From contig NZ_AUBL01000047.1 of the NCBI RefSeq assembly GCF_000429225.1, positions 1-32,355 on the forward strand: a stretch of 32,355 nt of DNA. The letters run 5' to 3'. The DNA comes from Actinomyces dentalis DSM 19115. Its GTDB lineage: Bacteria; Actinomycetota; Actinomycetes; Actinomycetales; Actinomycetaceae. Shown in pieces: positions 7,529 to 15,462 of the stretch; the first letter of the stretch is position 1, and every line of letters begins with the position of its first letter. Under the pieces are notes generated by a model that searched no databases, had not been told where the DNA came from, and saw nothing but the letters and a program-made list of their open reading frames with translations. A program made the translations under genes and the position numbers.

Positions 7529-7990
7529 TCAGTCCTCGTCGAGGATGCGCTCGATGTCGACGGCGGGCCCGGCGGCGCGCAGGGCGTCCAGGGCGCGCCG
7601 CTCCTTCTTGGTGGGCCGCCCGGCGCCCCGGTCGCGGATGATCGCGGCGGGGGCGTCGAGGGGGGCCGGTCGCGGCGCCGAGAGGTCCTCGTAGGCCTGC
7701 CGGGCGACGGGGGCGCCGACGCGCTTGAGCAGGATGCGCCGCACCACCAGGCGCCGGTCGAAGCCGTCGACGCGGTAGCGGATCTCGTCGCCCACGGCGA
7801 TGCGCTGGGCCGGTTTGGCGGGCTCGCCGTTGACCCGCACGTGCCCCGCCCGGCACGCGGCGGTGGCCGCCGAGCGCGTCCTGGCCTGGCGCACGCTCCA
7901 CAGCCACACGTCCACGCGCGCCGAGGCCGGGCCGGGCCCGGCAGCGTCCGCCCGCGCCCTCCCGGCGCCGCCTCGCGTCATGGGGCGCAT
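7529..7990 (-). CDS. S4-domain RNA-binding protein (Hsp15-like)
   Basis: The 153-residue basic protein has an S4 RNA-binding domain at about residues 24-80: VDVWLWSVRQARTRSAATAACRAGHVRVNGEPAKPAQRIAVGDEIRYRV. The tail is charged (RGAGRPTKKERRALD). This matches the Hsp15/YrfH family, whose Escherichia coli member binds stalled 50S subunits carrying nascent-chain tRNA. It starts at ATG 7990 or, about equally well, at ATG 7981. It is the last gene of the run zwf-opcA-HNH-S4, with only one base between the HNH stop and the first start. It is convergent with the HAD gene. Confidence 0.85.
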   Translation of the reverse strand: MRPMTRGGAGRARADAAGPGPASARVDVWLWSVRQARTRSAATAACRAGHVRVNGEPAKPAQRIAVGDEIRYRVDGFDRRLVVRRILLKRVGAPVARQAYEDLSAPRPAPLDAPAAIIRDRGAGRPTKKERRALDALRAAGPAVDIERILDED

Positions 7991-7991
7991 C

Positions 7992-9005
7992 CTACCGGCG
8001 CGGGCGGCGCCGGCCCGACCGGCCGCGCGGGCCGGCCCGGCGCGACCCGGAGCCGTGCGAGCCGACCAGGCCGCGCAGCGCGCGCCGCCCCCACGCCGTG
8101 CTCCCGCCGCCGAGCAGGGCCAGGCCCACGACGCACACCAGGGCCAGGACGGGCCGGTCCGCCAGGGCGTCCCAGACGCCCGCGATCAGGTCCGAGCCCC
8201 ACTCGCTCAGCGAGGACGGGCCGCCGGCCGCGCAGTCGGTCAGCGCGGTGCGCAGGGCCCGGCGGTCGGCGTCGGGCAGGCCGAGCCGGTAGGCGGCGGC
8301 CACGCTCACGAAGCGCGCGGCGTAGTCGCACCGGAACTTGTCCGACGGCGGCCACCAGCCCTTGCCGCCGTCGGGGCGCCACGAGCCGGACTCCGTCGAG
8401 CCCGTGGGGCAGGTGGCCGGGCCGCAGGCGCCCTTGCTCTCATTGGCCCGCCCGTCCACGGCCAGCAGGTTGAGCGGGTCGTTGGCGGCCAGCAGCCGGG
8501 TGCGCGCGTCCCACTCCCAGGCGCCGTGGGCGTAGAGGTAGCTCAGCGGTATGACGTGGTCGATCTGGACGGCGGTGGAGGTGGCCGGGCCCCGCTGGAA
8601 GTCGATGCGCCTGCCCGTGTAGGGGTCGTCGAGCACCCCGGACCACACGGTGGCGTCGGGGCAGCCGGGGGCGCCCTGGCCCGCGCCGGCCTCGCGCCCC
8701 TGGAGGCCCGGCCGGCGGGAGTAGTCCGCCTGCTTCAGGTCGCGCCCCAGGATCTCGTTGCGGGTGTCGCACCCGTCGCCGTCGACGTCCTCCCAGGCCT
8801 GGCCGAACCAGCCCTCGCGGCCCCCGCCCGCGCCCCAGGACCGGGCGGCGGGGGAGTCGGCGGGCAGGGAGTCCAGGGCCTGCAGGGCCTGGCGGGCGGA
8901 CATGGTCATGCTCGCCCGGTCGTCCCACGCCGGGCCGGGGGTGGCGGCCCGCGCCGGAACCGCGCAGACCAGGACCAGGGCCAGGGCGATCAGTCGTCTG
9001 AGCAC
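7992..9005 (-). CDS. Secreted, C-terminally anchored HNH endonuclease (DUF1524/GmrSD-C type)
   Basis: The 337-residue protein starts with a signal peptide (RRLIALALVLVCAVPARAA). The nuclease core is at about residues 145-200: IDHVIPLSYLYAHGAW carries the catalytic Asp-His, and NDPLNLLAVDGRANESKG supplies the Asn and Lys of an HNH beta-beta-alpha-metal fold. Cysteine pairs (CDTR, CPDAT, CGPATC, CDYA) suggest disulphides outside the cell. Near residues 287-304 lies a hydrophobic segment followed by a strongly basic tail of about 30 residues, consistent with a membrane anchor. It may degrade external DNA for nutrition or defence; this is inference. GTG 9005 is six bases after the opcA stop, so it lies in the zwf-opcA operon. 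Confidence 0.82.
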   Translation of the reverse strand: MLRRLIALALVLVCAVPARAATPGPAWDDRASMTMSARQALQALDSLPADSPAARSWGAGGGREGWFGQAWEDVDGDGCDTRNEILGRDLKQADYSRRPGLQGREAGAGQGAPGCPDATVWSGVLDDPYTGRRIDFQRGPATSTAVQIDHVIPLSYLYAHGAWEWDARTRLLAANDPLNLLAVDGRANESKGACGPATCPTGSTESGSWRPDGGKGWWPPSDKFRCDYAARFVSVAAAYRLGLPDADRRALRTALTDCAAGGPSSLSEWGSDLIAGVWDALADRPVLALVCVVGLALLGGGSTAWGRRALRGLVGSHGSGSRRAGPRGRSGRRRPRR

Positions 9006-9011
9006 GCCGGA

Positions 9012-9992
9012 TCAGTCCCGGGGGTGCGCCACGCGGCAGCCGTGGTCGGCGGCGAAGGCCGTCAGGACCTCCTGGTAGACCAGGTCCGGGCTGAGCCGGC
9101 GCAGCTCCTCGTTCAGGGTCGTCACCGGCTCGCGGCGCGGCATGGTGACCACCTGCGGCCGCGAGCCGTCGGGGCGGGTGATGAGCACGCGCTCGGAGTC
9201 CGTGCGCTCGATGGCGAGTTCGCCGTCGGCCGTCAGGGCGGCGATGCGGGCGATGCCGATGAAGTCCTCCACGTCGGCCCGCTCGACCGGCGCGCCCAGG
9301 CGCAGGCGCAGCCAGCGCACCATGAGGGAGAGCGAGGCGTTGGCCCGCTGCCCGGCCACGACCATGGACCTGACGCCCCCGGCGCGCAGCACCGGGTCGA
9401 GGGTGGAGGCGACGATGGCCCGCCACAGGGTGATGCGGGTCCAGGCCAGGTCGATGTCCCCGCGCTCGAAGCCGGGCGCCAGGGCGGCCAGGGCCGCCGA
9501 GGGGTCCGGCTGGGAGGGGGTGTTGGTGATGCGGGTCGAGGCCAGGCGGCCCAGGGGGTCGGCGGCGGGCACGGGCGGGGGCGCCGCCGGCCACCACGCC
9601 ACCACCGGCACGTCGGGCAGCAGGAAGGGCACCACCAGGGTGTCGGTGTGCTCGGCGGCCACCCCCCAGGGTCGCAGCACGAGGGTCTCCCCGGCCCCGG
9701 CGTCGTGCCCGACGCGGATCTCGGCGTCCAGGTGCCCGGGCACGTCGGCCCTCACGTGCCCGTCGCGCGAGCGCGGGCCGGGCGGGCCGTCGTCCTGGGG
9801 CGGGGCGACGACGGCGATGATGCGGCAGGGGTGGTCCAGGGAGGCGCCGTGGGCGGCCTCCAGCGCCGCCTCCAGGCCGGCGCCGTCGGTGCCGATGACC
9901 AGGGTGAGCACCCGCGAGCCCCCGGCGCCCTCGGCGGCCAGCAGCCCGGAGACGATGCGCTCCGTCGTCGTCGCGGTCAGTGCGGTGATCAT
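9012..9992 (-). CDS. opcA: Glucose-6-phosphate dehydrogenase assembly protein OpcA
   Basis: The 326-residue protein matches OpcA of actinobacteria and cyanobacteria. Recognisable segments are RVLTLVIG near residue 30, VVPFLLPDVPVVAWWP near 125-140, and the C-terminal WLRLRLGAPVERA and RREPVTTLNEELRRLSPD regions. OpcA is an allosteric partner that activates and assembles Zwf. Its ATG overlaps the zwf stop by four bases (ATGA), giving tight translational coupling and a matched supply of the two proteins. Confidence 0.93.
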   Translation of the reverse strand: MITALTATTTERIVSGLLAAEGAGGSRVLTLVIGTDGAGLEAALEAAHGASLDHPCRIIAVVAPPQDDGPPGPRSRDGHVRADVPGHLDAEIRVGHDAGAGETLVLRPWGVAAEHTDTLVVPFLLPDVPVVAWWPAAPPPVPAADPLGRLASTRITNTPSQPDPSAALAALAPGFERGDIDLAWTRITLWRAIVASTLDPVLRAGGVRSMVVAGQRANASLSLMVRWLRLRLGAPVERADVEDFIGIARIAALTADGELAIERTDSERVLITRPDGSRPQVVTMPRREPVTTLNEELRRLSPDLVYQEVLTAFAADHGCRVAHPRD

Positions 9993-11566
9993 GAGCGCCT
10001 CCAGGTGCGGGCGTCGCGGGCGAGCAGGTCGCGGGCCCCCTCCGGCCCCCAGGAGCCGGGCCGGTACTCCTGCGGCCGGCCGGCCCCGGCCCAGTGCTCG
10101 ATGACCGGGTCGAGGATCCTCCAGGACAGGTCCACCTCCCGCCGGTGGGGGAAGAGCGGGGCGTCGCCCAGGAGGGCGTCGAGGATGAGGCGCTCGTAGG
10201 CCTCCGGGGAGTCCTCGTTGAAGGAGGCGCCGTAGCCGAAGTCCATGCGCACGTCGCGCAGCTCCAGGTGCGTGCCGGGGACCTTGGAGGCCAGGCGCAT
10301 GGTGATGCCCTCGTCGGGCTGGATGCGCACGACGATCGTGTTGGCCCCCACCCCGGCCGTGGCCGCGTCCTCGAAGGGCAGGAAGGGCGGCTGCTTGAAC
10401 ACGACGGCGACCTCGGTGACGCGCCTCGCCAGGCGCTTGCCCGCGCGCAGGTAGAAGGGCACCCCCGCCCACCGCCGGTTGGCGATCTCCAGGCGCAGGG
10501 CCGCGTAGGTCTCGGTGCGCGAGTCGGGGGCGACGCCGTCCTCCTCCAGGTAGCCCCTCACGGGCACGCCGCCCTGGAAGCCGGCTCCGTAGCGGCCCCG
10601 GGCCGTGGTGGCGTCCAGGTCGAGCGCCCCGGCCCGCTCCAGGCGCACGCAGTCCAGGACCTTCTCCTTCTCGGCGCGCACCGCCGCGGCGCCCATGGAG
10701 CTGGGCTCCTCCATGGCGGTCAGCGCCAGGAGCTGGAGGAGGTGGTTCTGGATGACGTCGCGCCCCGCGCCGATGGTGTCGTAGTAGCCGGCGCGCGAGC
10801 CGATCCCGATGTCCTCGGCCATGGTGATCTGCACGTGGTCGACGTAGCGCTGGTTCCACAGCGGCTCGAAGATCGTGTTGGCGAAGCGCAGGGCGAGGAT
10901 GTTCTGGACCGTCTCCTTGCCCAGGTAGTGGTCGACGCGGAAGACGTCGTCGGGGCGCACGATCCGCCCCACCAGGGCGTCCAGCTCGGCCGCGCTGGCC
11001 CGGTCGTGGCCGAAGGGCTTCTCGATGACCACGCGCCGCCAGGCCCCCGGGGACTCGTCGACCAGTCCGGAGGCGGCGATGCGCTCGGTGACGGCCGGGA
11101 ACCAGCCGGGCGGGATCGACAGGTAGAAGGCGCGGTTGCCGCCCGTGCCGCGGGTGGCGTCGAGGTCGTCCACGACCGCGGTCAGGCGCCCGTAGGCGGC
11201 GTCGTCCTCGAAGGAGGAGAAGGCGACGAAGCGCATGCCGGCGGCGAGCTGCTCCCAGATGGCCGGGTGCCACGCGGTGCGGGCGCGGGCGCGCACGGCG
11301 GTGCGCACGTAGTCGCGCAGGTCCTCGTCGTCCCAGTCGCGCCGCCCCACGCCCACCAGGCAGAAGCTGGGGGAGAGCAGTCCGCGGTTGGCCAGGTCGT
11401 AGACGGCCGGGAGCAGCTTGCTGCGGGCCAGGTCGCCGGTGATGCCGAACATGACCAGCACGCAGGGGTCGGCGACGCGGGGCATGCGCAGATCCCGGGA
11501 GTCCAGCAGTGGGTTCGCGGCGGGGCCCGGCGTGCGGGTCGGCCGCGGCGCGTCAGATGTGTCCAC
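9989..11566 (-). CDS. zwf: Glucose-6-phosphate 1-dehydrogenase
   Basis: The 525-residue enzyme oxidises glucose-6-phosphate to 6-phosphogluconolactone with NADP, the first step of the oxidative pentose phosphate pathway. FGITGDLARSKL at about 40-51 is the nucleotide-binding loop, EKPFG at 182-186 is the family motif, and RVDHYLGKETVQN at 210-222 holds the substrate lysine and catalytic histidine region. Length is typical. GTG 11566 is chosen because GGAAGG lies five bases upstream; longer frames would run into the divergent gnd gene. It is the first gene of the zwf-opcA-HNH-S4 run and is divergent from gnd with 199 bases between them. Confidence 0.95.
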   Translation of the reverse strand: MDTSDAPRPTRTPGPAANPLLDSRDLRMPRVADPCVLVMFGITGDLARSKLLPAVYDLANRGLLSPSFCLVGVGRRDWDDEDLRDYVRTAVRARARTAWHPAIWEQLAAGMRFVAFSSFEDDAAYGRLTAVVDDLDATRGTGGNRAFYLSIPPGWFPAVTERIAASGLVDESPGAWRRVVIEKPFGHDRASAAELDALVGRIVRPDDVFRVDHYLGKETVQNILALRFANTIFEPLWNQRYVDHVQITMAEDIGIGSRAGYYDTIGAGRDVIQNHLLQLLALTAMEEPSSMGAAAVRAEKEKVLDCVRLERAGALDLDATTARGRYGAGFQGGVPVRGYLEEDGVAPDSRTETYAALRLEIANRRWAGVPFYLRAGKRLARRVTEVAVVFKQPPFLPFEDAATAGVGANTIVVRIQPDEGITMRLASKVPGTHLELRDVRMDFGYGASFNEDSPEAYERLILDALLGDAPLFPHRREVDLSWRILDPVIEHWAGAGRPQEYRPGSWGPEGARDLLARDARTWRRS

Positions 11567-11615
11567 GGGTGCCTTCCGTAGGGTTCGGCTCGCCCCGGCG
11601 GGGGCGCACGGGGCA

Positions 11616-11621
11616 ACTGTA
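11616..11621 (-). promoter_or_regulatory. Candidate zwf -10 box TACAGT
   Basis: TACAGT is read on the minus strand 50 bases upstream of the zwf GTG. It fits the actinobacterial TANNNT pattern. No clear -35 is seen in the GC-rich DNA beyond it. Confidence 0.35.
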
Positions 11622-11693
11622 CGCACCCGCGCGGCCCCGCCGCCGGGAACCGGCCGCGCCCGTCGCCGGCTCGTGCCCGGCGGCGGGGCGCGG

Positions 11694-11699
11694 TAGTCT
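11694..11699 (+). promoter_or_regulatory. Candidate gnd -10 box TAGTCT
   Basis: TAGTCT fits TANNNT and would give a leader of about 60 bases before the gnd ATG at 11766. It lies in the shared 199-base divergent region with zwf, so the two pentose phosphate genes have back-to-back promoters. Confidence 0.4.
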
Positions 11700-11765
11700 G
11701 CCCAGCGGCGCCGCGCGCCGCCGCCGGCGCCCACCGCCATCGAACCCGCGGAGAAGGGCACTTGA

Positions 11766-13250
11766 ATGACCACCAGTGACGCGACCGACTTCGCCCCCGC
11801 GCCCGGATCGGCCGACATCGGCGTGTACGGCCTGGGCGTCATGGGCGCCAACCTCGCCCGCAACCTGGCCCGCCACGGGCACTCGGTGGCCGTGTTCAAC
11901 CGCACCCCGGCGCGCACGCGCCGGCTCATGGAGCGCCACGCCGACGAGGGCCACTTCGTGCCCGCGACCCGGCCGGCCGACTTCGTGGCCAGCCTGCGCC
12001 GCCCGCGCGCGGTCATCGTCATGGTCCAGGCGGGGGCCGCCACCGAGGCGGTCATCGACCAGCTGCGCGCCCTGCTCGAGCCCGGCGACATCATCGTCGA
12101 CGCCGGCAACACCTTCTACCGCGACACCCAGCGCCGCGAGGCGGCCCTGCGCGGGAGCGGCATCCACTTCGTGGGCATGGGCGTGTCCGGGGGGGAGGAG
12201 GGGGCGCTGCTGGGCCCCTCGATCATGCCCGGCGGCACCGCGGAGTCCTACCGGCGCCTGGGCCCCATGCTCGAGTCCATCTCCGCCCACGTCGACGGCG
12301 AGCCCTGCTGCGCGCACGTGGGCCCCGACGGCGCCGGCCACTTCGTCAAGATGGTCCACAACGGCATCGAGTACGCCGACATGCAGCTCATCGCCGAGGC
12401 CTACGACCTGCTGCGGCGCGTCGCGGGGCTGGACGTGGCGCGCATCGCCGAGGTCTTCCGCTCCTGGAGGGACTCCGAGCTCGACTCCTACCTCATCGAC
12501 GTCACCGCCGAGGTCCTGGGGCGCACCGACCCGGCCACCGGCCGGCCCTTCGTCGACGTCGTCGTCGACGAGGCCGGGCAGAAGGGCACGGGCGCGTGGA
12601 CCGCGCAGACCGCCCTGGAGCTGGGCGTGGCCGCGCCCGCCATCGCCGAGGCGGTCTTCGCGCGGGCCGCCTCGTCGGCCCCGGCCGTGCGCGCCGCCGT
12701 GCGCGGCGCCGACCTGGACGGGGCCGGGGCGCCGCCCGCCCTCCCCGGGGGGGCCGGGGCCTTCGCCGCCTCGGTCCGCCGGGCGCTGTACGGCTCCAAG
12801 ATCGCCGCCTACGCCCAGGGCTTCGACCTCATCGCCACCGCCGGCGCCGACAACGGCTGGGACGTGGACCTGGGCGCCATGGCCCGCATCTGGCGGGGCG
12901 GGTGCATCATCCGCGCCCGCTTCCTGGACGACATCGTGCGCGCCTACGGGGCCGACCCGGCGCCGGTCAGCCTCCTGACGGCCCCGGTGTTCGCCTCGGC
13001 CGTGCGCGACGCCCTGCCGGCCTGGCGCGAGGTCGTGGCCCTGGCCGCGCGCAGCGGCGTGCCCGCCCCCGCCTTCGCCTCCTCCCTGGCCTACGTCGAC
13101 CAGCTGCGCGCCCCGCGCCTGCCCGCCGCCCTCATCCAGGGCCAGCGGGACTTCTTCGGCTCCCACACCTACCGCCGGGTCGACGACGCGGACGGCGTCT
13201 ACCACGTCCTGTGGGCCCGGGAGGGCCGCGCCGAGGAGAAGTGGAGCTGA
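11766..13250 (+). CDS. gnd: 6-phosphogluconate dehydrogenase (decarboxylating)
   Basis: The 494-residue enzyme converts 6-phosphogluconate to ribulose-5-phosphate, CO2 and NADPH. GVYGLGVMGANLARNL at 19-34 is the NADP-binding loop, with NRT at 45-47 contacting the NADP phosphate. GMGVSGGEEGA near 137-147 is the substrate loop, and GHFVKMVHNGIEYADMQ at 191-207 contains the catalytic lysine 195. The length matches the long homodimeric form. GGAGAAGGG precedes the ATG. It is divergent from zwf-opcA, so the two NADPH-producing steps of the oxidative branch lie side by side. Confidence 0.95.
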   Translation: MTTSDATDFAPAPGSADIGVYGLGVMGANLARNLARHGHSVAVFNRTPARTRRLMERHADEGHFVPATRPADFVASLRRPRAVIVMVQAGAATEAVIDQLRALLEPGDIIVDAGNTFYRDTQRREAALRGSGIHFVGMGVSGGEEGALLGPSIMPGGTAESYRRLGPMLESISAHVDGEPCCAHVGPDGAGHFVKMVHNGIEYADMQLIAEAYDLLRRVAGLDVARIAEVFRSWRDSELDSYLIDVTAEVLGRTDPATGRPFVDVVVDEAGQKGTGAWTAQTALELGVAAPAIAEAVFARAASSAPAVRAAVRGADLDGAGAPPALPGGAGAFAASVRRALYGSKIAAYAQGFDLIATAGADNGWDVDLGAMARIWRGGCIIRARFLDDIVRAYGADPAPVSLLTAPVFASAVRDALPAWREVVALAARSGVPAPAFASSLAYVDQLRAPRLPAALIQGQRDFFGSHTYRRVDDADGVYHVLWAREGRAEEKWS

Positions 13251-13278
13251 GGGCGGGGCGGGCCGGGCCGCCCCGCCC
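13251..13278 (+). terminator. GC-rich hairpin after gnd
   Basis: GGGCGGGGCG (13251-13260) pairs perfectly with CGCCCCGCCC (13269-13278) across an eight-base loop. It starts immediately after the gnd stop codon. No T tract follows. Confidence 0.6.
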
Positions 13279-13360
13279 CGGCGGACGCGGCGCCGCGCCG
13301 CCCGGCCCGGGCGATTCGCGCCCGCCGCCGGGAACATCCTGCATTCATCGCGTGTTGTCA

Positions 13361-13391
13361 TTGCGACGGCACGGGGCCGCAACGGTAGTGT
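13361..13391 (+). promoter_or_regulatory. Promoter of the FHA-ftsR genes, with a leader hairpin
   Basis: TTGCGA at 13361-13366 and TAGTGT at 13386-13391 are 19 bases apart; TTGTCA at 13355-13360 directly precedes them. The predicted leader contains a seven-base-pair hairpin, GTGGTGC (13403-13409) with GCACCAC (13415-13421), just upstream of the GGAGGGG ribosome site. Confidence 0.45.
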
Positions 13392-13436
13392 TGGACCTAC
13401 TCGTGGTGCGCAGGGCACCACCCGACCGGAGGGGAC

Positions 13437-13883
13437 ATGATGGGGAGCAATCCGATCGAAGCGGACACCACCTCGACCCAGACCTTCGGACCGCTCGACA
13501 ACCGGGACGTTCAGCTCGCGGGCATGTCGCCGCAGGACCGGGCGGCGGTCGCGGCCCTACCGCCGGGCACGGCGCTGCTGCTCGTGGGCCACGGGCCGAC
13601 GACGGGGGCGCGCTTCCTCCTGGACTCCGCGGAGACCACGGTGGGCCGTCACCCGCACGCGGACATCTTCCTCGACGACGTGACCGTCTCGCGCAAGCAC
13701 GCGGTCTTCGTGGCCCTGCCCGGCGGCGGCTACGGCGTGCGCGACTCCGGCTCCCTCAACGGCACCTACGTCAACCGCCAGCGGGTCGAGCAGTGCGCCC
13801 TGCGCGTGGGCGACGAGGTGCAGATCGGCAAGTACCGCATGACCTACCACCCCGGCCCGCAGCGGTCCGCCGCCGCGCGGTGA
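13437..13883 (+). CDS. garA: FHA-domain protein, GarA/OdhI type
   Basis: The 148-residue protein has a short N-terminal tail with threonines at 11, 12, 14 and 16 (DTTSTQTF) and one FHA domain at about 50-140. FHA landmarks are GR at 70-71, SRKH at 85-88 and NGT at 108-110. In GarA and OdhI a phosphorylated ETTS motif in the tail binds its own FHA domain and switches inhibition of 2-oxoglutarate dehydrogenase and glutamate metabolism. Here the tail motif is related but not identical. The start is ATG 13437 or 13440 after GGAGGGG. The stop overlaps the ftsR start. Position ahead of ftsR, a bifunctional nuclease and another MerR gene supports the name by synteny with Rv1827-Rv1830. Confidence 0.85.
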   Translation: MMGSNPIEADTTSTQTFGPLDNRDVQLAGMSPQDRAAVAALPPGTALLLVGHGPTTGARFLLDSAETTVGRHPHADIFLDDVTVSRKHAVFVALPGGGYGVRDSGSLNGTYVNRQRVEQCALRVGDEVQIGKYRMTYHPGPQRSAAAR

Positions 13884-14617
13884 GCCCCGCTGTCCGCAGG
13901 TCCTCCGACCTGCCCGAGGAGGCCCCGCCCCCCAGGCGGTGGCCGCAGGACGTCTCCCACGAGCCCCTCATGAAGATCGGGGAGGTCGTCGAGCGCCTCA
14001 AGCCCAGTTTCCCGGCGCTGTCGCTGTCCAAGGTCCGCTACCTGGAGAGCGAGGGCCTCATCAGGCCGCACCGGGTGGGCAACGGCTACCGCCAGTACTC
14101 CCAGGCGGATCTGGAGCGCCTGCGCTTCACCCTGACCGCGCAGCGCGACGAGTACCTGCCGCTGTCGGTCATACGCGAGCGCCTGCGGCGCCTGGACTGC
14201 GCCGCCGGCTCCCCGCCGCGCCCGGTGGCCCGGGTCGTCGCCTCGCACGGCCGGCTGGTGGAGGGCGGGCCGGTGGGCCTCAAGGAGCTCATGGCCCGCA
14301 GCGGCGCGACCGAGGCGCAGGTCGACGAGCTCATCTCCATCGGCCTGATCACCCCCGACGCGCGCGGGCAGTTCGACTCGCGCTGCCAGCGCGCCCTGGC
14401 CCTGGCCCTGAAGGTCCACGAGCTGGGCCTGCCCCTGCGCAACCTGAGGCTGGTGCGCTCGGCCGCCGAGCGCCAGGCCGACGTCGTCGACCAGGCGGTC
14501 GCGCACAGGCGCCGCCGCTCCGCCTCGGCGGGGGAGGAGGCGGCCTCCGAGATGGCCGGGCTGGTCACCGAGCTGTACAGCCTGCTGCTGCACCGCTCCG
14601 TGGGGTCCCTGCACTGA
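13880..14617 (+). CDS. ftsR: MerR-family regulator, FtsR type
   Basis: Counting from GTG 13880, the protein has 245 residues. After a proline-rich leader, a MerR DNA-binding domain covers about 31-100: MKIGEVVERLKPSFPALSLSKVRYLESEGLI, then the wing RVGNGYRQYSQADLERL. A helical C-terminal half follows. The variant first helix (LKPSFPALSLSKVRYLE) is typical of FtsR, which in Corynebacterium activates ftsZ expression. GTG 13880 overlaps the upstream stop (GTGA), giving coupling; an internal ATG at 13970 would begin exactly at the DNA-binding domain and cannot be excluded. It lies in the conserved FHA-ftsR-nuclease-MerR block. Confidence 0.85.
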   Translation: MSPAVRRSSDLPEEAPPPRRWPQDVSHEPLMKIGEVVERLKPSFPALSLSKVRYLESEGLIRPHRVGNGYRQYSQADLERLRFTLTAQRDEYLPLSVIRERLRRLDCAAGSPPRPVARVVASHGRLVEGGPVGLKELMARSGATEAQVDELISIGLITPDARGQFDSRCQRALALALKVHELGLPLRNLRLVRSAAERQADVVDQAVAHRRRRSASAGEEAASEMAGLVTELYSLLLHRSVGSLH

Positions 14618-14652
14618 GATCCGCGCCGGGGACCGCCCGGGCCGCCATTCGC

Positions 14653-14681
14653 GGGACAGCGGGGCGCGCGGACCGTAGCCT
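14653..14681 (+). promoter_or_regulatory. Leaderless promoter of the bifunctional nuclease gene
   Basis: GGGACA (14653-14658) and TAGCCT (14676-14681) are 17 bases apart, and the GTG at 14688 follows the -10 by exactly six bases. Transcription would therefore begin at or next to the start codon. Confidence 0.5.
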
Positions 14682-14687
14682 TGGGGG

Positions 14688-15170
14688 GTGCGCGCGATGT
14701 GTCTGGTCGGGGTCCGCTCCACATCCCCGGACGCGGGGCTCGTGGCCATCCTCGTGGAGAGGGGCGGCCCCGGGATGCTCGCCGTGCCCGTGGGCGTGCG
14801 CGAGGGGCTGAGCCTCGCCGCGGGCGAGGTGGGGCCGGCCACGTCCTGGACCGGGCTCATGGGCCGCTGCGCGGAGGCGGCGGGAACGCGCCTGTCCCAC
14901 GTGCGCCTGGACGTCGACGACGACGCGCGCCTGTGCGCCCGCGTGGTCCTGGAGCCGGCCCCGCGCCACGGGCTCGGCCCCCGCCTGCCGGTGTGCGTCG
15001 ACGCCGCCCCCGGGGACGCGCTCGTCCTGGCCGGGGCCCTGGGGCTGGACATCCGGGCGAGCTCGGAGGTGCTGCGGCTGCGCGGCGTCGACCTCGGCGA
15101 GGAGCCCGCGCAGGCGCGCTTCGAGCGCTGGCGCATGGAGCTGGCCTCCGAGTTGAACGGGCGGGACTGA
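14688..15170 (+). CDS. Bifunctional nuclease family (DUF151) protein
   Basis: The 160-residue protein matches the DUF151/BFN family by its opening strand pattern (MCLVGVRSTSPDAGLVAILVE). The middle segment VRLDVDDDARLCARVVLE and the late PVCVDAAPGDALVLAGALGLDIRAS also fit; the latter is the conserved acidic, residue-sorting region. Plant and archaeal members show DNase and RNase activity; the role in actinobacteria is not settled. It lies between ftsR and the second MerR gene, as Rv1829 does in Mycobacterium tuberculosis. GTG 14688 gives the better family alignment and a leaderless promoter. ATG 14697 is the alternative, with GGGGGG as ribosome site. Confidence 0.85.
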   Translation: MRAMCLVGVRSTSPDAGLVAILVERGGPGMLAVPVGVREGLSLAAGEVGPATSWTGLMGRCAEAAGTRLSHVRLDVDDDARLCARVVLEPAPRHGLGPRLPVCVDAAPGDALVLAGALGLDIRASSEVLRLRGVDLGEEPAQARFERWRMELASELNGRD

Positions 15171-15196
15171 GACCCCGGCGCCGACCTGAGACGCAT

Positions 15197-15240
15197 GTGA
15201 TGAATGATACTCACGTGACATAAACTATGAAGTGCATCAC
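15197..15240. promoter_or_regulatory. AT-rich, dyad-bearing patch upstream of the second merR gene
   Basis: GTGATG (15197-15202) and CATCAC (15235-15240) are inverted repeats around an AT-rich core that includes the palindrome TCACGTGA (15211-15218) and TAAACT. The base content is unlike the flanking DNA. It could be a regulator-binding site or a second promoter. Confidence 0.4.
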
Positions 15241-15365
15241 CCCGAGTGCGGGCCAACCCCCGCCAATCGGCGTCATCGCGCCCGTCCGGGGCCGCCGGCC
15301 CGACCCGCGCCGACCCCGGGGCGACCCCGGCGGATTCGCGCACCGCCCGTTCCGCGCGCCCTTCG

Positions 15366-15394
15366 TTGAGCCGGGGCCCTTCCGGCCTTATCGT
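15366..15394 (+). promoter_or_regulatory. Promoter of the second merR gene
   Basis: TTGAGC (15366-15371) and TATCGT (15389-15394) are separated by 17 bases. The predicted leader to GTG 15463 is about 60 bases and ends in an AGGAG ribosome site. Confidence 0.55.
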
Positions 15395-15462
15395 GGAGCA
15401 GTGCCGCCAGCACCGGCACGGCGGGCGACCCCCGCCGCCGACTCGACCGACAGGAGCGTCAC

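Noticed and set aside
7800..10199. Plus-strand frame of 799 codons
   Set aside because: It is antisense to the S4, HNH, opcA and zwf genes, all of which have recognisable domains. Its composition is that of a shadow.
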